64,000 nucleotides of DNA, taken from NCBI GenBank assembly GCA_037176725.1, contig JAZBRS010000023.1, forward strand, positions 32,251,001-32,315,000. Reading direction: 5' to 3'. Shown in pieces: positions 56,107 through 64,000 of the stretch. Source of the DNA: Posidonia oceanica (lineage: Eukaryota; Streptophyta; Magnoliopsida; Alismatales; Posidoniaceae). The notes beneath the pieces are model-generated. The model ran no database searches and was not told the origin of the DNA. It saw nothing but the letters and a program-made list of their open reading frames with translations. Every line of letters begins with the position of its first letter. Position 1 is the first letter of the stretch. The translations under genes and the position numbers were made by a program.

Positions 56107-58618
56107 GGGCAGTGGTTAATTCAATTAAAACAAGTAAATAAGACATTTTTCTTTCCGTACTCTGTTTTCCTTTATTTTTTTCTTTACTTGGTATCTAATG
56201 CTAAGTTAGATTATAAGTAATAAATAAATAAAAATGACTGATGAGTGTGGACTATACCTAACAACTTAGGGCATTAAGCAGAACTGCCAAAATATTACCA
56301 AAGGTTCCTGAGCAGAGACTGTGACACCCAGGGAAGGTCCAACCACTGGTTGTAACAACCTAAAGGCGTCTTTAGATCCGTGGGAGTTACATACAATACA
56401 CCCTTAATTAGCATGCCAAAATCTAAAAGGAACCAAAGACCAAGTCCTAGCCAAAGGAAAGAAAGTTGCATCCTAAATATAAAAGGAACTGAACAACTAG
56501 GGTAACCTCAACCTTGTCCTGTCTGCACATACACTTGCACGGTGAGGTACGAGAAAGGCAAGCTCGGAGCAGAGGCTTACGGTACGAACCGCTTGCCAAA
56601 TAACTTAGAAAGCGTCTAGAAAAGATGGTAGCAAAAACTGCCCAAACAGAGAGGAAAGAAGGTAGCAAAGAAGCTGTCCAAGTGAGGAACAAATGAAAAG
56701 AGACAGTAAAAGAAACTGTCCAACTAAAAGAGGTCAGCAAAGAGCTATCCAAAGAGCGGAAAAGGAACATGGCAAAAGCTGTCTATGTGTCTAAAGCCTA
56801 AATCCTAGAAAGACACATTAAGGACCAAAGAAAGGCAAGTGGAATTCAAGACCTAAGCCAAAGTCGAGAGCTTACTGCACTTCAAACCTCCTCCACCTAT
56901 CTCACTCACAGACAAGGGGCAGGAAATCCTAGAAGTTCAAGGACTGATTAAATGAAGGAAACAACAATCAAACTAAGGCTAGAATGCGGTTCTAAGTTCT
57001 CAACAGACTAAGCACGTTAAAAGGGAAAGCTCTCTCACCCTAGATAATACGAGGCAATGCTGCAAAAGCTGTGAGTAGACGGTTGTGACTGCACTCATCA
57101 ATCCAAAAATCCAAAATACAAAAAAAAAAAATCAGAAAATCCAAAATACAAAAAAAATACAAAAATAAATAGAAAATCCAAAAACTACCAAAAAATATAG
57201 AAAATCCAAAATGCAAAAAAATCAGAAAATCCAAAATACAAAAAAATAGAAAATGCCAAAAAAAAAATCATAAAGTCCAAAAATTCAAAAAATTAGAAAA
57301 ACTCAAAAAAAAAAAACCAACCAAAAAAGAAGTACCATCCATCCTACATACAAGTGAAAACTTAGTAAGTAGGAAAACTGGAATTAGTCTGGCCGGTGAT
57401 GCAACAATCATTTCACCTCAGATTTCGATATAGCGTCCTACTCAAGCGTGTCTCACGGCTTGGGTGTGTTTTTCTCAACAAAGACATTGCTTCTACAATA
57501 ATCTTTAGAGCATCTATGGATGACTCACAATTGGCGTCTACTGGGCTCCGATTTTCCATCTTCTGCTGAGGCCAGAGACTAATTCCCTCCACCTAGTTCT
57601 CAAGTAGTATTGATTAAGGGATTACTTTATCTCATACACAAGTATAACTTAGTCAATCGTCCTAGGAACTGGGAAAGGTTCACCTGTGATTACTAACATC
57701 TTTTGCTAAGTGTGCAGGTATAAAGCTTACAACATAAAGAATGAGCTCACGCCTAAGGGGCTCATATAGTGTATAAAGGCACACCCACTTTGACTAAAAG
57801 GCAAACCCCGGTTTGGCAAAGGAAGGGTTCACTCCCTCACCCAGTTCTTTAATCATAGAACTCCTTTATTTGCCAAATCGAGTTGTGGGACGACGGTCCT
57901 TTCCAAAGAGTACTGGTCACACTCCAGGACGGAAAACACTTGACCACAATGAATTGCATTCATTCATTTCGCATATGTCCATATGGTTTGGGACCAACCG
58001 TACCCCGCCGACCTAACCTAGCATATGGACCATTCATTGCATCGTATGCTGACCTTGCATTTGCATTTGTTTGCTTGAATCATGCATCCATGCATTTTCT
58101 CATATCATTGGAAGTAGAGCACGGACGGAGCATTGTTCTTCAAGAGTGTTAGAAACCCTTACGACATGTGATTCTCCTAGAGCCAACCCAGTTCCTACCA
58201 ATCCTTCTATCAATTCTAATCCGAGTAAAATCTCAAACAAGACGCCACAAGAGCACTCCTTTTTGATCGTGTAAGGGTCACGCCCCACGGTTTTCCCCGT
58301 AGCTTCTGCCCCGTTGAAGTACATCTCTACATGATTGACAGGTCTCGACATCGGCTGCGACACATAGTTCCAAAACCGACTTGACCCCTCTATGCCTGAG
58401 TCTTCAATATGAAGGCAATTAATCGAACCACCCGGTCGTTCGGCAATCTCCTGACACTGAGTCTGTTCACCCCTTCTTCTTTTGTTATTATATCTTCCTT
58501 CATCCCTTGTGGCGGATTGTTTGAGGTGGAGCTCCTCTTTTCAAGAAATGCTTAATGGGACATTTGTTCTTACCTTGGACTCAATCTTGTTCCAAGATCA
58601 ACTCCAAGGAAGGGCATC
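56107..58618 (+). other. 3' untranslated region of the gag-only element
   Basis: From 56430 to 57720 it matches element A's 13850-15182 region. From 57815 on it matches 22297-23036. Only about 95 bases (57721-57814) stand where element A carries its 7 kb PMD cassette. A-rich repeats at 57100-57330. Confidence 0.8.
58604..58618 (+). promoter_or_regulatory. Polypurine tract, gag-only element
   Basis: CCAAGGAAGGGCATC next to the TGTAGATATCC LTR start, one base different from the element A tract. Confidence 0.75.
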
Positions 58619-60202
58619 TGTAGATATCCCATTTTCACATTTCCCAGAGTTCATAGAGGACAGGAACTTCTAAGGCACCAAAGATCATATGTCTAAGGCT
58701 TAACAACACATTTTCCAGATCTTCCTTGATTTCTTCAAAGCGTCACTTGATCCTACCTTGACTCAGGTTGTTACCTGTGGCAGAGCCAACTCACTCAGAC
58801 TCGTGGCAAGTCCGAGTACCCTAAATATCCTTTATTTCTATTCAGATTCATGGCAGATTTGAATTAACAGAGATGCCTTCTTGATTTCATATACTATCTG
58901 TAGTTTCCCGGCCTTCTATCTTGTTTCTCTTGCCAAAACCTGGAAAAAAGGGTTAGAAATCACCTAAGCTAGATAGTAGCCAGTTAGGGAGGCGACTAGG
59001 GTAGTTGCCTCCTAGAGAGGCGACTAAGACCGTTGCCCATTGTCCAGCCGACTGCTTCAGAAGCCAACATCAGCGGCGGCCCAGTCAAAAGCCATCTGAG
59101 GAGGCGACCTACGAGGACGCCACCTGGAAAGGCGACTGGGCGATCGTGGGCAGCGGTTGCTCACCACTATCCCCTCAACCCTCAGGCGCCACATCAACAG
59201 GCGACTAGACGGTTGCAAAACTGCCTCGGTCTCCCCCACGATCCTTGACCATTAGGCGTCACTCCGTGCGGCGACTAACAATCGTGGCTCCTTTTGAACC
59301 GCTTTTCCACAGTTATTTCCCACTACCCCCTCGACCGTTAGGCGCCAGCTCAACCGGCGACTAACAGTCGTGGCCTCGTTCCCGGGTCTTCCCACACTTT
59401 GACTGAACGGTTGTTGGCCTTAGTCGCCACCTGAACCGGCAACTAACCCCAACTGCCACTTTTTCTAGAATTTTCTGAACTCCAACCGTCCTCACACCCC
59501 TAGAGTCTATAAATAGACCCCCTAGGCCAGTGGTTTGAGGGTCGGAATTTTTGAGAGAGAAATACCCCAAGCCAGTTGTGAGGAAAACCTATCTTGGAGA
59601 AATTCCCTTTAGGTTTTCAGGGTTTTGAGCTTCCACCTTCAAATAGCTAGAGTTTCTAAGCCAGAAACCCTAGTTTCCACCTTCAAAAGAGAAACCCAAG
59701 ATCCCAGAGATCACTACATCCCAACTACGATCCCAGAGATCACGAGCCTAGCTGGAGCTCCGTCTGTGCCTCCACTTCTACTCCACTGCATACAGCACGA
59801 GGGTGAAGGGAGTATTCTTCCAATCTTTTTCATTATATCTCATATTGCATTCCTTAAAATAGGACCCATAGCATATGCATGCGGGGAACAACCCCTGGTT
59901 AGTATTAGATCTATTTCTTTCTAGTATTCTCTGTTCTTCTTTGTTATCATTTACCACACACCAACTTACCTAGATCTCTTGTTTTGTTTATTTGTTTTGA
60001 AGGAAAGGAAAAAGCTTACGTAGCACGAGGAGGCCGCTAGACGACATCCAGCCGTCAATCTAGTGGTCCGAGGACCCACATCTTCACAATCTCTCCCCTA
60101 GTGTCTTGTCTACCCAAAGGCGAGTGGCGATCACAACTAAGCTGTTGACGTACGTGGAAGCGCCAGCATCTTCATCTTCAACACCCCAAAAATCCATCCA
60201 CA
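58619..60202 (+). mobile_element. Family-2 3' LTR of the gag-only element
   Basis: TGTAGATATCC to ATCCATCCACA, 1584 bases, complete. U3 has three CTCAACC-GGCGCC modules (59169, 59240, 59328) before the TATA box. Confidence 0.9.
59508..59515 (+). promoter_or_regulatory. TATA box, LTR 58619-60202
   Basis: TATAAATA in the same conserved context as the other family-2 LTRs. Confidence 0.75.
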
Positions 60203-61145
60203 ACCCTAACAACCGGCGACTAGCTTAGCCGCCCAATGAAGAGGCGACTAACCCATTAGAACAGACCATCTGCTACAACCCAGCATCCCTTCCATTCAAG
60301 ATGATGCTACCTCAGAACTGCGAAGCTGAAGAGTGAACTCTTGCCTTGAGTTCACGCACCATCCGCCACAACCACTGCGAACACCAGACGACACATCAGA
60401 TTGGCAAATGAAGGGTTCACTCCCTCACCCAGTTCTCTTTGCATGGAACCCCTTTGCTTGCCAAATCAAGTTGTGGGACGACGGTCCTTTCCAGAGAGTG
60501 CTGGTCACACTTGAGGTCGGAAAACACTTGACCACAACGAATTGCATTCATTCCTTTTGCATATGTCCATATGGTTTGGGACCAACCGTACCCCACCGGC
60601 CTAACCTAGCATATGGACCATTCATTGCATTGCGTGTTGGCCTTGCATTATCATCGTATGTTTGAATCATGCATCCATGCATTTTCACATATCATTGGAA
60701 GTGAAGCACAGACGGAGCATTGTTCTTCGAGAGTGTTAGAAACCCTTAGGACATGTGATTCTCCTAGAGTCAACCCAGTTCCTACCTATTCCTTTTATCA
60801 ATTCCAATCTGAGTGAAGTCTCAAACAAGATGTCACACTCTCCTTTCGATTGTGCTGGAATAACATCCCGTAATTTCCTCCTTTGTTCTTGCCCCGTTGG
60901 AACACCTCTACATGGTTGACCTGGTCTTGACCCTGGCCGCGACACAAGTTCCGAAACTGACTTGACCCCTCCATGCCTGAATTTCCGATATGCTGGCAAT
61001 TTAAACCCTCTTTTTATCTTTCCTTTGGCTACTTCAGTGGCAAATTGTTTGAGATGGAGCTCCCCTTTTCAGGAAATGCTCAGTAGGACATCGTTCTTAC
61101 CTTGGAATCGATTTTGTTCCAAGATCAACTCCAAGGAGGGACATC
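60203..61145 (+). other. 3' untranslated region of the second PMD element, resuming after the nested insertion
   Basis: Matches 22150-23036 of element A, including GGCGACT words (60210-60250), TTGAGTTCACGCACC and the segment before the polypurine tract CAAGGAGGGACATC (61132-61145). It continues the element interrupted at 50921. Confidence 0.78.
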
Positions 61146-61670
61146 TGTAGATATCCTATTTTCGCATTTCTGAGAGTTCTTTTAAGAATAGAAACCTTGA
61201 AGCGCCCCAAATCTCGTGCCTAAGTTTTGATAACACATCTTCCAGATGTTCCTTGATTTCTTCAAAGCATCACTTGATCCTACCTTGACTCAGGTTGTTG
61301 GCTGTGGCAGAGCTAACTCACTCAGGCTCGTGGCAAGTCCGAGTACCCTGAGTATCCTTTATTTCTGCTTAGATTCGTGACAGATTTGAGTTAACAGAAA
61401 TTCCTTCTTGATTTCATAGACTATCTATAGTTTCCCGGCCTTCTATCTTGTTTTCTCTGGCCACAACCCGGAAGGTAGGGCTGGAAATGGCCTGAGCTTG
61501 TTCATAGCCAACTAAGGAGGCGACCAAGTTAGGCGCCCGGTCAAACGGCGACTGACCTAGGTGTCATCCTTATAGGCGACTGATCTAGGCGTTATCCTTA
61601 TATGCGACTAACAGTCATCGGTTCCATTAATCGCCTCTGACAATTGTTTTGGCAGTAATTTACCATGATC

Positions 61671-61960
61671 CCCTCAACCCTTTGGCGCCAACTCAACCGG
61701 TGACTAAGCGGTCGTGGAACTGCAGCGGTTATTTTCCACAATCCCCTCAACCATTAGGCGCCAACTCAACCGGCAACTAAGCGGTCGTGGAACTACAGCG
61801 GTTATCTCCCACGATCCCTCAACCATTAGGCGCTAACTCAACCAACGACTAATGATCGTGGCCTCCTTTGAACCGCTTTTCCACGGTTATTTCTCACAAT
61901 CCCCTCGACCGTTAGGTGCCAACTCAACCGGCGACTAACAGTCGTGGCATCATTCCACAG
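61671..61960 (+). repeat. Tandem U3 module, about 72-85 bp, four units
   Basis: Each unit carries CTCAACCATTAGGCGCCA, ACTCAACCGGCGACTAA and GTCGTGG. The units sit directly upstream of the TATA box and vary in number among LTRs. Confidence 0.82.
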
Positions 61961-62080
61961 TTTTTCCACGTTTGACTGGGCAGTTGCTAGCCTTAGTCGC
62001 CACCTCAACAGGCGACTAACCCTAACTGCCACTTTTCTTCTAAAATTTTCTGAATTCCAACCGTCCTCACCCCTAGAGTC

Positions 62081-62088
62081 TATAAATA
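62081..62088 (+). promoter_or_regulatory. TATA box, LTR 61146-62706
   Basis: TATAAATA, in the conserved TAGAGTCTATAAATAGACC context. Confidence 0.75.
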
Positions 62089-62706
62089 GACCCCCTAGGC
62101 CAGTGGTTTGAGGGTCAGAATTTTTGAAAGAGGAATCACCCTATCAGTTTTAAGTCCCCACCTTCAAGAGTTAGAGTCTTCAACCCAGAAGCTCTATCTC
62201 CCACCTTCAGAGAAGGGAAACCCAATTCCCATCTTCATTCCAGAGATTCCCAGCTAAGCCGGAGCTCCGACCATGCCTCCTTTCTACTTCATTGCATTCA
62301 GCATAAGGGTGAAAGGGAGTATCTTCCTCCAATCTAGTTGTTCATTGCATTTTTTTACATTCCTTAGCATAGGACCCATAGCATATGCATGCGGGGAACA
62401 ACCCCCGGTTAGTATTTGTTTCTTTTAGTCATGTTGTTATGTTTACTTCTATTACTGACTACGACACTTGAGCTGATCTAGATCTTTTTCATTTTGTTCT
62501 GAAGGGAAGGAAAGCGCATATGTAACACGAGGGAGCCGCTAAATGACATCCAGCCGTCGATCTAGTGGTCCGAGGACCCGCATCTTCATAATCTCCCCCA
62601 GGTGTCTTGTCTACCCAATGGCAAGTGGCGATCACAACAAAAGTTGATGACGTACGTGGAGGCACAGTCATCTTCTTAAACTCTCCCCCCCAAATCCACA
62701 TCCACA

Positions 62707-63168
62707 CATAGCCTGAGGCTGCCTGTACAAACAGTAGAGGCTGAGGGTGTACGCCGACCAGCCAAACTCTTAACGCCTCATCAGGGACCGCTACCCCACG
62801 AGGGTGAAGAAATGCATATCCAAAAGAATTGAGATCATGTGAGCAAAAAGAAAAATGGCATGATATGCATACTGGGTATAAAAGAAAAATGAGGACAGAA
62901 CTCGAAGAAAGAAGACGCCCATGAGAGGAGTGACTCGGATGAGCGTTGAACTCCAAGCACCACAATGCCAAATGCACGAGAAATTTCATCAAGAGGACCT
63001 GGCCCCACCCTTCAAGTGCAGCAGCACACTCTAATCCCTCGTGCAAGCAACGACTCTACCACCTTGGCAAGCTAGATGCACCTCCAGTCACTCGTGAGGG
63101 GAAAAGAAATATAATCTGAGAGCGTCAAAAGCGGTAGTCGGTCCCCAAAGATTTAAGATGGAGGCTAC
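62707..63168. other. Spacer between two oppositely oriented family-2 LTRs
   Basis: 462 bases of unique-looking sequence. I see no gene, no primer-binding site and no clear target duplication at either edge. Confidence 0.5.
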
Positions 63169-64000
63169 TGTAGTGTGGAATTTTGGGGGGGGGGTGTTTA
63201 AGGAGAAGTCAGTGCTTCCACGACGTCGACAACTTTTGTTGTGATCACCACTCATCTTTGGGCAGACAAGACACCTGGGGGAGATTATGATGATGCGGGT
63301 CCTCAGACCACTAGATCGACGGCAGAATGTCGTCAAGCGACTTCCTCATGCTACGTGAATTCCTTCCTTTCCATCAAAACAAAACAACAAAGATTTAAAT
63401 TAGCTTGAGTGTAGTAATCAGTAACAGAAATGAAAAAAGCGACATAACCGAAAGAAAGCAAATACTGACCGAGGGTTGTTCCCCGTATGCATATGCTATG
63501 ATCCTATGCTAAGGAATGTAAAGAGATGCAGTAAGAAATTAGATTAGAGGAAGATACTCCCTTTCACCCTTATGCTATGTGCAATGAGGTTAGAAGGAAG
63601 CACGGTCGGAGCTCCAGCGTAGCTGAGGATTCCTGGATCGAAGGTAGAAGCTCAGGTTGGCAGCCTATTGGGGAGAGGAGATAGAGTTTCTGGATTGGAA
63701 ATCTAGCTCTCTGAAGGTGGCTCACAACTGACAGGGTTCTGTCTCTTTTGGAAATTCCTCTCTGGGGGGATTTCTCTCTCTAAAATTCCGACCCTCTCTA
63801 GGGGGATTTCTCTCTCTAAAATTCCGATCCTCAAGCCACCAGCCTAGGGGGTCTATTTATAGACTCTAGGGGTGTGGGGACGGTTGAAGTTCAGAAAATT
63901 CTAGAAAAATGGCTGTTAGGTTGAGTCGCCGGTTGGAGAGGTGCCTAAACCTAGCAACCGCTCAGTCAAAATGTGGGACGACTCGAGAATGAGGCCACGA
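63169..64000 (-). mobile_element. Family-2 LTR on the minus strand, runs off the window
   Basis: On the minus strand it ends CCACACTACA at 63169 and contains the same U5, TATA box and U3 start as the others, closest by eye to LTR 23037-24583. The sequence past its end is not a primer-binding site. Confidence 0.85.
63854..63861 (-). promoter_or_regulatory. TATA box, minus-strand family-2 LTR
   Basis: TATAAATA on the minus strand, same context as the other copies. Confidence 0.75.

Larger units (their letters stand above)
50922..60202 (+). mobile_element. Gag-only family-2 element (non-autonomous)
   Basis: Truncated 5' LTR 50922-52038, primer-binding site 52044, leader, gag region 53461-56106, 3' untranslated region, polypurine tract and 3' LTR 58619-60202. 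There is no protease, RT, RNase H or integrase, and no PMD cassette. The two LTRs differ only at scattered positions, which suggests recent movement by enzymes from another copy. It interrupts the second PMD element between 50921 and 60203. Confidence 0.85.
61146..62706 (+). mobile_element. Family-2 3' LTR of the second PMD element
   Basis: TGTAGATATCC to ATCCACA, 1561 bases. Its U3 has four copies of a module of about 72-85 bases (61671, 61744, 61816, 61901), one more than the other LTRs, ahead of the TATA box at 62081. Confidence 0.85.

Overview
The window reads as intergenic heterochromatin of a flowering plant. It is almost entirely nested Ty3/gypsy LTR retrotransposons of the Tat/Ogre lineage. 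The lineage call rests on an extra archaeal-type RNase H after the normal one, very long LTRs, a hypervariable 3' untranslated region with tandem repeats, and antisense extra genes between pol and the 3' LTR. The antisense genes are of the plant mobile domain (PMD) type, which points to angiosperms. I cannot name the species. I see no ordinary host gene, no tRNA or rRNA gene and no CRISPR array.

Two LTR families are present. Family 1 has LTRs of 3.4-6.3 kb that start TGT(A/T)GACACCCC and end CTACA: LTR A 1-5520 (+, start outside the window), LTR B 26243-32588 (-), LTR E fragment 32589-34301 (-), solo LTR C 34557-40290 (-, with target duplication ACGCC) and LTR D 40998-44376 (+). Family 2 has LTRs of about 1.55 kb that start TGTAGATATCC and carry a TATAAATA box: 23037-24583, 50922-52038 (truncated), 58619-60202, 61146-62706 (all +) and 63169-64000 (-, runs off the window).

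Layout: LTR A interrupts the 5' end of element A (family 2, 5521-24583), which holds a decayed gag-protease-G-patch-RT-RNase H-aRNH-integrase region (5521-13821), a 3' untranslated region, two antisense PMD-type genes (15285-22073) and a 3' LTR. Next come an internal leader and LTR B of a minus-strand family-1 element, a piece of another family-1 LTR, a 50-bp tandem array split by solo LTR C, and the 3' end of element D with LTR D. LTR D interrupts a second PMD-carrying family-2 element (44377-50921 continuing at 60203-62706), into which a gag-only family-2 element (50922-60202) has inserted. A spacer and an inverted family-2 LTR close the window.

Inferred nesting: element D entered the second PMD element; solo LTR C and element E entered D's 3' array; element B entered E; element A entered B; LTR A entered element A. 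All coding regions carry stops or frameshifts, so nothing here looks autonomous. The points of most interest are the paired, intron-containing PMD genes carried antisense in two independent copies, a tandem pair of retropepsin domains in one polyprotein, a recently moved gag-only partner lacking both pol and the PMD cassette, a primer-site-like motif buried in every complete family-1 U5, and dispersed short palindromic or repeated motifs confined to one element family.
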